From Chitinophagaceae bacterium UBA2375 (GTDB lineage: Bacteria > Bacteroidota > Bacteroidia > Chitinophagales > Chitinophagaceae), in contig DDTB01000025.1 of NCBI GenBank assembly GCA_002343985.1, positions 1 to 64,000 on the forward strand: 64,000 nt of DNA, written 5' to 3'. Under the pieces are notes generated by a model. It made no database searches and had not been told where the DNA came from. It was given only the letters and a program-made list of their open reading frames with translations. Both the position numbers and the translations under genes were made by a program. Positions 16,687 through 26,123 of this stretch are shown piece after piece. Numbering within the stretch: the first letter of the stretch is position 1; the number at the start of each line of letters is the position of its first letter.

Positions 16687-17334
16687 CTATGCTGATTGCC
16701 TTTCGTATTTCCACCACATGTACAGGCCGTACACGATATGCATGACGCCAAACCCTAAAGTCCAGAACAAGAGCCCCAGGCCGGCGTACCTCAGGTTTAT
16801 CAAACCCAGGGCCAGTTGCACGAGCGCCAGGTAGCGGATTTCCGGAAGCGTGTACCTGCTGGCATTGAGTAACCCGAGCCCGTAAAAAATCAGGCAGCCG
16901 GGTGCCACCAGGGCAGGCGTTCCATACTCCACCAACTGCACCAGGAAAACGGCACCCACCAGCATGGGGATACTCACGTTGATCATCAGTCGCCTGGCAC
17001 TGCTCCCCCAAATGGGTATCCCCTCCTTCCTGCTTTTCAACCAGGTGAAAAAGAAAGCGCTGATAAAAGCCGCGATGAACGTGCCCATGGCGATCCAGAA
17101 AAGCCGGTCGTTCAGCAAAATGCTGAAAGGCCCTTCCACATCATACAGTTCATCGGGCCTGATACGCGGGTCCCTGTCGCCATGAATATATCCATAGGCC
17201 AGCCATGCCCCTGCGAGGGCGCAGATGCCGGCACTAACCCCACTCAATCCGCTCAGGCTGATAAAACGGCTGCTGCGTTCCATCATATCGCGGATACTGT
17301 TGATGGCCTCGACAGGTTTTTGTTGCTCTTCCAT
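16687..17334 (-). CDS. Multi-pass membrane protein of unknown function
   Basis: About 215 residues from the ATG at 17334 (MEEQQKPVEAINSIRDMMERSS). A short cytoplasmic N-terminal helix is followed by roughly six hydrophobic segments, for example LSGVSAGICALAGAWLAYGY and FWIAMGTFIAAFISAFFFTW. It is first in a five-gene run with the winged-helix regulator, Coq4-like, DgkA and DUF1361 proteins. Pairing of such a protein with a winged-helix regulator is common in Bacteroidota, but no function is known to me. Confidence 0.8.
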   Translation of the reverse strand: MEEQQKPVEAINSIRDMMERSSRFISLSGLSGVSAGICALAGAWLAYGYIHGDRDPRIRPDELYDVEGPFSILLNDRLFWIAMGTFIAAFISAFFFTWLKSRKEGIPIWGSSARRLMINVSIPMLVGAVFLVQLVEYGTPALVAPGCLIFYGLGLLNASRYTLPEIRYLALVQLALGLINLRYAGLGLLFWTLGFGVMHIVYGLYMWWKYERQSA

Positions 17335-17493
17335 AAAAGCGCTTTGTAATACAAAGTAAATACCGAATCTCGTATAAACCAAATATAGACTAAAAAAAAT
17401 GTACGGCGGCCATGTTAAAATTTGGAGAATCCCTGCATATCTGTACTTTTAAGCGCCGGGACGGCCCGGTACCGGTCATTTTAATTAGGTCAG

Positions 17494-18900
17494 ATGCTGT
17501 TTAACTCGATCGTTTTCCTGGTTTTCTTCTCCATCTTCTTTTTCCTGTTCTATTATATGAACGGGACCTGGCGAAAATGGCTGCTCCTGCTGGCAAGCTG
17601 CATCTTTTATATGTGGTTTATCCCGGTGTATGTGCTGATCCTCTTCCTAACCATTGGCATAGACTATTTCGCGGCCATTAAAATCGAAGACGACAAAACG
17701 GATAAAGCCAAACGTTTTCATTTATGGTTTGGCATCATCAATACCTGTCTTGTTTTATTCATATTCAAGTACCACAATTTTTTCATCGACAATTTCAATG
17801 CCCTTGGCCTCACGCACATTGAAAACTGGGATATCATACTCCCTATCGGCTTATCCTTTCACACTTTCCAAAGCCTGAGTTATGTGGTGGAAGTCTACCG
17901 GGGTAATATTAAGGCCGAGAGGAGCCTGCTGACTTACAGCAATTTTGTGATGATGTTCCCCCAACTGGTTGCCGGCCCCATTGAAAGGGCCAATAATATG
18001 TTGCCACAGTTACGCACCTGCGACCATACCATTAGTTACCGGGATTTCTCCATCGGCTTCCACCGCTTCTTCTGGGGTTTATTCAAGAAAGTGGTTGTGG
18101 CCGATACGGCCAGTGTGTTTGTGGATGCCACCTATAATAACTATATGCTTCACCCCGGCTCGATGCTGCTGGTGGGAACGGCTTTATTTGCGGTACAGAT
18201 TTATTGCGACTTTTCGGGTTATTCCGATATGGCCATCGGTATTGCCCGTATGCTCGGATTCCGGTTCCGGGAGAATTTTGCCATACCGTATTTCTCCAAA
18301 GACATCACCGAATTCTGGCGCCGCTGGCATATATCCCTCTCAAGCTGGCTGCGCGATTACCTCTATATTTCGTTTGGGGGTAACCGTTATGGGCAATGGA
18401 AAACATACAGGAACCTTATGTTAACCATGCTCCTGGGTGGCTTGTGGCATGGCGCTTCCTGGAATTTTGTGATCTGGGGCGGTATCAACGGTTTATACCT
18501 CTCCATCGAAAAAATGACCAACCTGCCCGCCTGGAAACCGAAGTTCCTGATCAGCAAACTGATGCGGGTAGCCTATGTTTTCATCCTGATCTGCCTGACC
18601 TGGGTTTTTTTCCGTGCCGTAACTTTTGAACAAGCTACCGGAATCATTGGAAAGATATTCACCGGTTTTAACGCGTCCGGGTTTCAGTTCCTGGACGTAA
18701 ATGTATTTTCATCCATTGTCATTGGCATCGTTACCCTGCTTGCCTTTGAATATGTTGTTTTCAGGAATCTCACATTCGACCAGTTATTTGACAGTAAAAA
18801 AGGACAATGGAAACTGATGGCGATGACCATTTTCTTTTTCATGATGATGCTGTTCTTTGGCAATTCCACCGGTAACCAATTCATCTATTTCCAATTCTGA
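17494..18900 (+). CDS. MBOAT family O-acyltransferase (AlgI-like)
   Basis: A 468-residue multi-pass membrane protein with MBOAT landmarks: PQLVAGPIERANNMLPQL, DFSGYSDMAIGIARMLGF, FWRRWHISLSSWLRDYLYI and the catalytic-region His in LGGLWHGASWNF. AlgI/DltB-type enzymes move acetyl or acyl groups across the inner membrane to an extracytoplasmic polymer. The SGNH-like partner gene starts 2 bp downstream, giving the usual two-component acylation arrangement. The acceptor polymer is unknown. Confidence 0.92.
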   Translation: MLFNSIVFLVFFSIFFFLFYYMNGTWRKWLLLLASCIFYMWFIPVYVLILFLTIGIDYFAAIKIEDDKTDKAKRFHLWFGIINTCLVLFIFKYHNFFIDNFNALGLTHIENWDIILPIGLSFHTFQSLSYVVEVYRGNIKAERSLLTYSNFVMMFPQLVAGPIERANNMLPQLRTCDHTISYRDFSIGFHRFFWGLFKKVVVADTASVFVDATYNNYMLHPGSMLLVGTALFAVQIYCDFSGYSDMAIGIARMLGFRFRENFAIPYFSKDITEFWRRWHISLSSWLRDYLYISFGGNRYGQWKTYRNLMLTMLLGGLWHGASWNFVIWGGINGLYLSIEKMTNLPAWKPKFLISKLMRVAYVFILICLTWVFFRAVTFEQATGIIGKIFTGFNASGFQFLDVNVFSSIVIGIVTLLAFEYVVFRNLTFDQLFDSKKGQWKLMAMTIFFFMMMLFFGNSTGNQFIYFQF

Positions 18901-18902
18901 CG

Positions 18903-19844
18903 ATGAAAAAGATTTTACGCACATTACTAATACTTATCCTGGTCATCCTGGCTATTGACAGGGGTTTTGTGTACCTTTTTCATTCAGCCATTTTTTCAAA
19001 AACCCTGAGTGGTGAAAGCGGTGGTTCCGTAAATTACCTGCTCCAACGCAAAAAAGACGCGGGACTGATCATCATGGGTTCATCCCGCGCCAAACACCAT
19101 ATTGACCCGGTAAGGTTATATGCCAATGCAGAAAAAATAAAATACAACGCGGGCATCAACGGTACGGGTGGATTGATATATAACTCCCGGCTCCTGCACC
19201 TGCTCCTCGAAAAAAATATTAAACCCTCCACACTCATCCTTCAATTAGACGCACACCCGTATTTTACGGCAGATGATGACCGGGGCCTGACAGAACTCGC
19301 GCAGCTATACCCATTTATATCTGAAAGCCGGTCGCTGCGCAGTTTTGTGAAAAATGAAGCGGGCCTGGCCGAACAAATCAAACTGTTTTTTCACAGTTAC
19401 CGGTTCAATGGAAAATTGCTGAACATCCTGTACAATTACCGGAAAAGGCATTCGGTTGGGGATGAAAATGGTTTTATCCCTTTGGAAGGGATCCTGAAAG
19501 ACAGCCTGGTACAACCATTGTCCATGGCTTCACCTATGCCCGCATTCCCGGAAAATAAAATAGCGGCCTTGCAGGATGTGCTCACTGTATGCGCGAAGGA
19601 AAACATTCAATTAATCATTGTATTTCCGCCATCCTATCATAATGTAATACATCATCCAGGCGGGACCAGTGCATTGATTAACATCATCCGGAAAACCGGG
19701 CGCGCGCGGATCATAGATTTTTCGGATATCGAATCGATACCTGAATTGAACCAAAGTAAATACTGGCGTGATGCCACCCACCTGAATGCGGACGGTGCCG
19801 GCCTGTTCAGCGATTCTTTAAATGCAAGGCTGGCGGGTTTATAA
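18903..19844 (+). CDS. SGNH-hydrolase-like periplasmic acyltransferase partner
   Basis: A 313-residue protein with one N-terminal membrane anchor (LLILILVILAIDRGFVYLF). The SGNH-type nucleophile block is IIMGSSRAKHHIDP, and the C-terminal Asp-His pair lies in RDATHLNADGAGLF. Gene order with the MBOAT protein suggests it completes transfer of the acyl group onto an exported polysaccharide, as AlgJ/AlgX or DltD do. Its stop overlaps the convergent aminotransferase stop by 6 bp. Confidence 0.82.
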   Translation: MKKILRTLLILILVILAIDRGFVYLFHSAIFSKTLSGESGGSVNYLLQRKKDAGLIIMGSSRAKHHIDPVRLYANAEKIKYNAGINGTGGLIYNSRLLHLLLEKNIKPSTLILQLDAHPYFTADDDRGLTELAQLYPFISESRSLRSFVKNEAGLAEQIKLFFHSYRFNGKLLNILYNYRKRHSVGDENGFIPLEGILKDSLVQPLSMASPMPAFPENKIAALQDVLTVCAKENIQLIIVFPPSYHNVIHHPGGTSALINIIRKTGRARIIDFSDIESIPELNQSKYWRDATHLNADGAGLFSDSLNARLAGL

Positions 19845-21020
19845 CTCGTTCAGGACCGACAGGATGGTTTCGCATGAGCGGCGGATCATATCGTCTGGTA
19901 TTTGCAAGGGGGGCGCTATGCGCAACGCATGCGGCGCGAATAAAAACCAATCGGTAAATACGCCCCGTTCAATCAACTTGTCAATAATTTTTTTATTTGT
20001 GTCAAACGAATCAAAATGAACTGCCATCATCAGCCCGGCGCTATGTACTTCCCTGATTAAGGGGTGACTCAGCAAGGACCTGAACAATGATGCTTTCTCA
20101 TGCACGGCAGGCACAACAGATTCCCTGAGCAAAGCTTCGAATCCGGCGAGGCCGGCGGCGCAACTAACCGGATGGCCGCCAAATGTGTTGATGTGGCCGA
20201 GCACCGGGTTGTGCGTAAGGGTATCCATGATTTTTTTGTCAGACACAAATGCGCCCAATGGCATTCCCGCGCCCAGCGCTTTTCCCAGGAGCAAAATATC
20301 CGGCACCACATCATATTGTTCAAATGCCCATAAAGTGCCGCAACGGCCGAAACCGCATTGTATTTCGTCAAGCACCAGCAAGGCACCGGTTTCAGAACAG
20401 CGTTTACGCAAGGCCGTTAGCCAACCGTTGGCCGGTGGGTTTACACCCGCTTCTGCCTGCACGGTTTCCGCGACCACGCATGCCGTTTGATCGGTAATCA
20501 GGGCAAGGTCCTCAAAACTGTTATACCGCAATTGCAGGATATCGGGCAACAAAGGGCGAAAAGCCTGTTGCCAGTACTCGCTGCCCATAATGCTCAAAGC
20601 GCCCTGCGTACTGCCATGGTAAGAATCGCGGAACGATACGATCTGCGTACGGCCCGTGTACCTCTTGGCCAGTTTCATGGCCCCCTCTGTCGCTTCGGAG
20701 CCGCTGGCTGTGTAAAAAACGGAGTTTAATGAAACCGGCAAACGGTCGGTCAAGGCTTTTGCATATGCCACTTGCGGGTTTTCCACCAACTCGCCATAGA
20801 CCATGATATGCAGGTATTGGTCAATTTGTTTCCGTATCGCGTTGAGCACAGCCGGGTGCCTGTGCCCCATATTGCAAACGCTGATGCCGGCAATCAGGTC
20901 GATATATTCTTTCCCTTCCGCGTCCCACATCAGGCTGCCCTCCGCGCGGGTGATATTGAGCGCCAGGGGCGCTTCAGAAGTTTGCCCTACATGCCGCAAA
21001 AACAATTCCCTGTTCGTCAT
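19839..21020 (-). CDS. Class III PLP-dependent aminotransferase
   Basis: A 393-residue enzyme of the acetylornithine/ornithine aminotransferase superfamily. Visible landmarks are FYTASGSEATEGAMKLAKRYTGR (phosphate-binding region), SYHGSTQGALS, VLDEIQCGFGRCGTLWAFEQ with the PLP-contacting Asp, and GKALGAGMPLGAF with the Schiff-base Lys. The length is normal. No arginine or other pathway genes are adjacent, so the substrate is left open. Confidence 0.9.
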   Translation of the reverse strand: MTNRELFLRHVGQTSEAPLALNITRAEGSLMWDAEGKEYIDLIAGISVCNMGHRHPAVLNAIRKQIDQYLHIMVYGELVENPQVAYAKALTDRLPVSLNSVFYTASGSEATEGAMKLAKRYTGRTQIVSFRDSYHGSTQGALSIMGSEYWQQAFRPLLPDILQLRYNSFEDLALITDQTACVVAETVQAEAGVNPPANGWLTALRKRCSETGALLVLDEIQCGFGRCGTLWAFEQYDVVPDILLLGKALGAGMPLGAFVSDKKIMDTLTHNPVLGHINTFGGHPVSCAAGLAGFEALLRESVVPAVHEKASLFRSLLSHPLIREVHSAGLMMAVHFDSFDTNKKIIDKLIERGVFTDWFLFAPHALRIAPPLQIPDDMIRRSCETILSVLNEL

Positions 21021-21109
21021 ATCCTCTGTGAAGTTGTATTTTCACGCAAAATTAGTTGAGCCGGGCCATTGGGCCACAAATTCATTTCACCTGTCAATAT
21101 CCATTCATT

Positions 21110-21634
21110 ATGGCATTACTATTACCTGTTCATGGCGTTATGCCGGTTTTCGGACAAAACTGTTTCCTCGCGCCCAATGCAACCGTGGTGGGCGATGTGG
21201 CCATGGGCGATGAATGCAGTATTTGGTTTAACGCGGTGGTGCGGGGCGATGTCAACAGCATCCGCATAGGCAACCGGGTAAATATCCAGGATGGGGCCGT
21301 TTTGCACTGCACTTTTCAAAAAACTACCGTACAAATTGGAAATAATGTGAGCATCGGACACAATGCAATCGTACATGGTTGCGTTATAGAGGATAACGTA
21401 TTGGTTGGGATGGGGGCCATAGTCATGGACAATGCCCGTATCGGCACCAACAGCATCATTGCCGCCGGGGCGGTGGTTCTGGAAAATACGGTGGTGGAAC
21501 CTGGGAGCATTTATGCGGGCGTACCGGCTAAAAAGGTGAAAAATATCAGCCAGGAGCTGATCAGTGGGGAAATCAACCGTATTGCAGCTAACTACCTGAC
21601 GTACAGCAGTTGGTTTACGGAAAACCGGAAATAG
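21110..21634 (+). CDS. Gamma-carbonic anhydrase-like hexapeptide protein
   Basis: About 174 residues from the ATG at 21110 (MALLLPVHG). It shows the left-handed beta-helix hexapeptide pattern (FLAPNATVVGDVAMGDECSI, VVRGDVNSIRIGNRVNIQDG) with His residues in AVLHC and GHNAIVHGC at the expected metal sites. The C-terminal helix follows. Family members are trimeric zinc enzymes or acyltransferase-like proteins. Catalytic activity is not assured by sequence alone. Confidence 0.9.
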   Translation: MALLLPVHGVMPVFGQNCFLAPNATVVGDVAMGDECSIWFNAVVRGDVNSIRIGNRVNIQDGAVLHCTFQKTTVQIGNNVSIGHNAIVHGCVIEDNVLVGMGAIVMDNARIGTNSIIAAGAVVLENTVVEPGSIYAGVPAKKVKNISQELISGEINRIAANYLTYSSWFTENRK

Positions 21635-21678
21635 GGAGCGGATCGGCATGTATGTCAAACAATTCGTACTTTTAACAC

Positions 21679-21882
21679 ATGAAAAAGATCATCATAGCCG
21701 CCGTTAGCCTCGTTGTCATCAGCAGTTGCAACTCCTCTTCAGGATTATTCCGGAAGAAGGAAAAACTGGGTTGCAAAACCAATGGACGAAATATAGGTGC
21801 GGAACGCATTGCGGCGGGAGATGAAAAAGCCATCAAAGCGGCTAACAAAGCCAAGTTTAAAGGTGGCAAAAAATTCAGGTAA
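21679..21882 (+). CDS. Small conserved lipoprotein
   Basis: A 67-residue protein with a lipoprotein signal (MKKIIIAAVSLVVISSC, Cys17) and a short basic mature part. The segment KEKLGCKTNGRNIGAERI looks like a motif I associate with tiny Bacteroidota lipoproteins. No function is known. It follows the carbonic anhydrase-like gene by 44 bp. Confidence 0.7.
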   Translation: MKKIIIAAVSLVVISSCNSSSGLFRKKEKLGCKTNGRNIGAERIAAGDEKAIKAANKAKFKGGKKFR

Positions 21883-21920
21883 AGAATATCGTTTTTCGCT
21901 TACCATAAAACCACAACCCT

Positions 21921-22223
21921 ATGTACTACCAATTGAAAACGACCACCGGCGCTACGGAAGCCGTGATTGATGACAACTGCGGCATCTCAAAATTCTACGC
22001 CATCGCGAATACCCTCGCCGATCAGTTAAAAGTGATCTTCCTGAACCAGGTGGATGACAGCGACACCCTGGAATGGGATTTCAAATACAAAGACCAATAC
22101 TTAACCCTCCACTACAATATCTTCAACGGGGTGAGCATCCTCCCTCAAAAAACCAGCAACGCGTCAAAGCAAAACAAGACGGTGATGGAGCTTGCCAGGT
22201 TCCTGCAGAAGAGGGCTTTCTGA
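21921..22223 (+). CDS. Hypothetical protein, 100 residues
   Basis: A soluble 100-residue protein without signal peptide or membrane segment, beginning MYYQLKTTTGATEAVIDDNC. It has a mixed alpha/beta composition and a C-terminal helix (KTVMELARFLQKRAF). I recognise no domain with confidence. It is encoded 38 bp after the small lipoprotein on the same strand and may be cotranscribed. Confidence 0.65.
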   Translation: MYYQLKTTTGATEAVIDDNCGISKFYAIANTLADQLKVIFLNQVDDSDTLEWDFKYKDQYLTLHYNIFNGVSILPQKTSNASKQNKTVMELARFLQKRAF

Positions 22224-22255
22224 TACTAACGATAAAGCCTATACGAAATGCCGGC

Positions 22256-23179
22256 TCAGTATGACACCTGGCCCAGGCTGTCTAATATATTCAGGTAACT
22301 GATATACCTTTCTTCAGATATATCGCCCGAAGCAACGGATGCCTTTACCGCGCATCCGGGTTCATTGATGTGTACACAGTTATTGAACTGGCATTCCTGC
22401 AACTTGTCGCGCATTTCCGGGAAATAATGCGACAGTTCATATTTGTCGATATCCACAAGGCCCATTTCGCGGATGCCGGGGGTGTCGATGATATGCCCGC
22501 CGCCGGGCAGGTCGTACATTTCAGCGAAGGTGGTGGTATGCAAGCCTTTCCCGCTCCAGCCGCTCACATCCTGTGTGCGCAGCGCGAGTTCGGGGAAGAG
22601 ATGGTTGATAAACGATGATTTCCCCACGCCGGAATGGCCGCTGAGCAAGCTTAGTTTATTGGCCAGCAGCCCGGCCAGTTCAGACACCCCCTCTCCCGTT
22701 TTCAAACTCATCGCCATAATCCTGTACCCAACAGGTTCATAAATTTCCCTGATCCGGTTCAACTGTTCATGGTCCTTTGCCTTATACAAATCCAGTTTAT
22801 TGAATACAATAACCGCCGGGATGTGGTAGGCTTCACAGGTAACCAGGAAGCGGTCTATAAAACCCAATGATGTGCGCGGTTCCCGCAGCGTAGCGAATAA
22901 AAGCGACTGATCGAGGTTGGCAGCTACTATATGGTGTTGATTTTTGCGGTGGGGAGATACGCGGTTGATGTAATTTTTTCGTGTATGGATCTCCGTTATA
23001 ACGGCCTGTTCTGCCTGATCTTCCATTTCCAGCTCCACCCAATCGCCAACGGCCACAGGATTGGTAGATGTGATATCGTCAAGTTTCAACCGGCCCTTGA
23101 TGCGCGCCATGCGCATATGCCCCTCTTCATCCCTGACCTGGTACCAGCTTCCGGTTGATTTATACACCAATGCCTTCAT
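22256..23179 (-). CDS. rsgA: Ribosome biogenesis GTPase RsgA
   Basis: A 307-residue circularly permuted GTPase starting at the ATG at 23179 (MKALVYKSTGSWYQV); an upstream reading-frame extension is rejected. An OB domain (about 1-80) is followed by G4 (VIVFNKLDLY), G1 (GHSGVGKSSFINHLF) and G3-like (DTPGIREMGL). The C-terminal zinc region carries C-x4-C-x-H (CQFNNCVH) and a further Cys. RsgA checks late maturation of the 30S subunit. It lies 65 bp after the BatA-like gene and may be read from the same transcript. Confidence 0.95.
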   Translation of the reverse strand: MKALVYKSTGSWYQVRDEEGHMRMARIKGRLKLDDITSTNPVAVGDWVELEMEDQAEQAVITEIHTRKNYINRVSPHRKNQHHIVAANLDQSLLFATLREPRTSLGFIDRFLVTCEAYHIPAVIVFNKLDLYKAKDHEQLNRIREIYEPVGYRIMAMSLKTGEGVSELAGLLANKLSLLSGHSGVGKSSFINHLFPELALRTQDVSGWSGKGLHTTTFAEMYDLPGGGHIIDTPGIREMGLVDIDKYELSHYFPEMRDKLQECQFNNCVHINEPGCAVKASVASGDISEERYISYLNILDSLGQVSY

Positions 23180-23244
23180 GGTTGCAAGATAGGAAATAGC
23201 TTGTTCTGATTTAATTGGGCAAGGATGGCCGACGATACAGCCAA

Positions 23245-24246
23245 TCAGGGGAACTTGCGGAACAGTGTAAAACGAAGTATCCATTCGAACAGTAAGCTGA
23301 AAAGGGCGATCAGTGCGAATGGCAGGAACCTTTCTTTGTAGCGGACCGTTTGCCTGATTTCCACTTTCGATTTTTCCATCTGGTCAATCGAAGCGTAGAT
23401 CTGGTCAAGCGCCCGGTTATCACGCGCCCGGAAATATTGTCCGCCGGTTTCCGTGGCAATTTCAGTCAGCAGTTTTTCATCAATACTCACTTTTTCCTGT
23501 TGGACCACAATACCAAAAGGGGTTTGAACCGGTTGACGGGCATAGCCCTCAGATCCCACACCAATGGTATACACCCTTACGCCATATGTTTTCGCGATTT
23601 CCTTGGCGGTCTTCGGATCAATCAGCCCACCATTATTCTCTCCATCAGTCAGCAATAACAACACTTTTGATGCTGACTGGCTGTTGCGGAGCCTGTCGAC
23701 ACCCGTAGCTAAACCAGACCCAATGGCGGTGCCGTCTTCCAGCAAACCGTTCCGGATATTCCGGATGGCGTTGATCACCATGGCATGATCGGTGGTTAAC
23801 GGGCATTGGGTAAAACTCTCCCCCGAAAAAATAACCACACCAATCCTGTCGGTACTCCTCTTCTGTACAAATTCGATGGCCACTTTTTTGGAAGCCTCCA
23901 TCCTGTTGGGTGTGAAGTCCTGCGCGGTCATACTGCCACTCACATCGAGGCAAAGCATGATATCGATCCCCTCTCCTTCCGCGTCCTGCGTTACATTTTT
24001 TTCCTGTGGCCGTGCCATGGCGAGGATGATGCCCGAGATGGCCAACAAACGCAACACAAAAGGGATAAAACCAAATGCTGATTTCCAGTTCTTCCAGGTG
24101 CCGGAAGGAATGGCCGACAATACTATGGAGGCCTGTCTTGTACGTTTTCGCTTCCACTCCAAATATATCATCAAAGGCAAAACAAGGAAGAGTGCCAACA
24201 CCCATGGATACGCGAAACTGATATCAGAAAAGTATTTAAACAACAT
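23245..24246 (-). CDS. VWA domain membrane protein, BatA-like
   Basis: A 333-residue protein with two N-terminal hydrophobic segments (PWVLALFLVLPLMIYLEW and FVLRLLAISGIILAMARP). A von Willebrand factor A domain (about 90-280) has the MIDAS motif DVSGS and a conserved DGEN. A C-terminal membrane helix follows (FLPFALIALFSLLFEWILRF). This matches BatA of the aerotolerance operon, which acts with MoxR ATPases at the inner membrane. The upstream BatD-like gene overlaps its start by 11 bp. The usual batB/batC genes are absent; rsgA follows instead. Confidence 0.88.
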   Translation of the reverse strand: MLFKYFSDISFAYPWVLALFLVLPLMIYLEWKRKRTRQASIVLSAIPSGTWKNWKSAFGFIPFVLRLLAISGIILAMARPQEKNVTQDAEGEGIDIMLCLDVSGSMTAQDFTPNRMEASKKVAIEFVQKRSTDRIGVVIFSGESFTQCPLTTDHAMVINAIRNIRNGLLEDGTAIGSGLATGVDRLRNSQSASKVLLLLTDGENNGGLIDPKTAKEIAKTYGVRVYTIGVGSEGYARQPVQTPFGIVVQQEKVSIDEKLLTEIATETGGQYFRARDNRALDQIYASIDQMEKSKVEIRQTVRYKERFLPFALIALFSLLFEWILRFTLFRKFP

Positions 24247-25177
24247 GGCTACCTCCCTGTTTCAAACGTGATTCCACGGCAAGGATGGAAAGCCTGATGG
24301 AGTCAACCGATCCAGGCCATTCGGAAACCGGCGGCTGAAATTTCGCGAACTTAACGGCATCGCATAAACGAAGCGTTGCAGCCAGGGATGTCCGTTCATC
24401 CTGATCAGGGATTTGTGGCGATAAGCGGATCAGCAGGTCGCCTGTGGTATCGTTGAAATAATTTTTCCCGCTGCGGCCCGTCATGTACGTGCGGAGAATG
24501 TCATATAATTTTTGATAATTCTCAGGGGTGGGAGTTGAGCCAGATAAGGCGTCGAGGCCCTTCATGGCAGTATCGAGGGCATCGGCGCGGAGGATGGGAT
24601 CATTTTTCGTTTGTCCTTTACCGTTACGACACCTCCTGTACATCAACCATGCCAGCAAAGCGAGGAGCAATACGCCACCCGCTATATACCAGTAAGTATA
24701 ATCCACCACTTCCACCTCCATGAGTGGCTTAATGTCGCGCAAGCCTTGTGTGCTGTCTGCCGGAGCATAACTTACAAAAATGGGTATCGAATCAGATACC
24801 AGTGTTTTCGTTTGTCCGTTCCATTGCACCAGCGCGCTTACCGGGGGCAACCACCAGCGTCCCGAATCAAAACTGGTGACTGTTGCCCGCTGGCTGTACC
24901 TTTTTGAGGCTTGCCCAAGCCCGGAATCAATCATTGGCTTTGACACATACTCCATGTGCGCGATGCTGTCGGGCATGGATATGCTGATCAGCGTCATGGA
25001 CTCGGGCATGCTGACGTTCACCTCCCAGCGAACCTGTTCACCGATTAAGATATTATTCCTGTCAACCTCCACCTTGCATTGCTGCGCAGCCAGTGGATTC
25101 ACCGTAACCAATGCAGCTACGAATAAACAGATCGCCGGTAAAAATTGATTTGATATGGTAAGCCGCGATAAAATCAT
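24236..25177 (-). CDS. BatD-like exported membrane protein
   Basis: About 313 residues from the ATG at 25177, which overlaps the DUF58 stop by 4 bp. The N-terminal signal is FLPAICLFVAALVTVNPLAA. A periplasmic beta-rich domain (about 35-170; NNILIGEQVRWEV) is followed by a single membrane helix (YWYIAGGVLLLALLAWLMY) and a cytoplasmic helical domain. The layout matches the short BatD-type proteins found between DUF58 and VWA genes. The molecular role is not established. Confidence 0.75.
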   Translation of the reverse strand: MILSRLTISNQFLPAICLFVAALVTVNPLAAQQCKVEVDRNNILIGEQVRWEVNVSMPESMTLISISMPDSIAHMEYVSKPMIDSGLGQASKRYSQRATVTSFDSGRWWLPPVSALVQWNGQTKTLVSDSIPIFVSYAPADSTQGLRDIKPLMEVEVVDYTYWYIAGGVLLLALLAWLMYRRCRNGKGQTKNDPILRADALDTAMKGLDALSGSTPTPENYQKLYDILRTYMTGRSGKNYFNDTTGDLLIRLSPQIPDQDERTSLAATLRLCDAVKFAKFQPPVSEWPGSVDSIRLSILAVESRLKQGGSHVV

Positions 25178-26106
25178 GAACGTTTCAGGAAGAATTTCTG
25201 CAACACTTTCACATAATCTTCGTCTGTGCGCACATGGAGCAAATCTGCCCCGGAGCGTACAAAGGATTGCTGGCACTGTTCCGTATGGTTAAAAAAAGAT
25301 TCCTGGTACAGTTGCCGTACCAATGGGTCGCTCGTATCTACCAGCATTTGCCGGCCTGTTTCCGGGTCTTCCAGTTCCATTAAACCAGCATCGGGCAAGC
25401 GCTGATCCATGGGGTCATACACTTTAATGCCGATCACATCATGCTTCCGGCCAATCACTTTGAGGTCGTTCCCAAAAGCGGGATCAATGAAATCGCTCAG
25501 TATAAACGCGATGCTGCGTTGGTGCGCCGTATTATTAAAAAACCTGATGGCGGAGCCAAGGCTAGTACCAGCGGTTGTTGGTTCTACGGTGAGGAGTTCG
25601 CGCACTATGTATAATGCATGCTGTCGCCCTTTGCGCGGCGCGATAAACTTCTCCACTTTATTGCTGAAAAAAAGGATGCCCACTTTATCGTTGTTGCTGA
25701 TGGCGCTGAAACAAAGCACCGCGGCAATTTCCGTCAGGATATCCTTTTTCCGGCTGCCTGTACTGCCAAACAAATTGCTCGTGCTGGTATCCACCATGAT
25801 CATCGTGGTGAGTTCCCTTTCTTCTTCAAACAATTTGGTGAAAGGGTGCGAAAACCTCGCACTCACATTCCAGTCAATAAACCTCGGGTCATCGCCGGCG
25901 CTGTATTCCCTCACTTCGCGGAAGCTCATGCCCTTTCCCTTAAACGCGGAATGGTATTCACCGGTGAATAAATGCGTGGTGATCTTTTTGCTTTTGATTT
26001 CCAGTTCACGTACTTTTTTCAATAAATCAGCCACAGCCTGCTCATCCGGAACTTTGGATCCAGGTAAATGGCTGATTTTTTTCTTTTTGAAAAAAGAGAA
26101 TGGCAT
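25174..26106 (-). CDS. DUF58 domain protein
   Basis: A 310-residue cytoplasmic protein (start ATG 26106; an in-frame TTG lies 9 bp upstream). It shows the DUF58/VWA-like core GEYHSAFKGKGMSFREVREY, DDPRFIDWNVSARF and a MIDAS-like MVDTSTSN. DUF58 proteins are regularly encoded after MoxR ATPases and are thought to be remodelled by them. Here the moxR stop lies 17 bp upstream, and the BatD-like gene overlaps by 4 bp. Confidence 0.92.
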   Translation of the reverse strand: MPFSFFKKKKISHLPGSKVPDEQAVADLLKKVRELEIKSKKITTHLFTGEYHSAFKGKGMSFREVREYSAGDDPRFIDWNVSARFSHPFTKLFEEERELTTMIMVDTSTSNLFGSTGSRKKDILTEIAAVLCFSAISNNDKVGILFFSNKVEKFIAPRKGRQHALYIVRELLTVEPTTAGTSLGSAIRFFNNTAHQRSIAFILSDFIDPAFGNDLKVIGRKHDVIGIKVYDPMDQRLPDAGLMELEDPETGRQMLVDTSDPLVRQLYQESFFNHTEQCQQSFVRSGADLLHVRTDEDYVKVLQKFFLKRS

Positions 26107-26123
26107 CTGCGGCAATGAAAAAT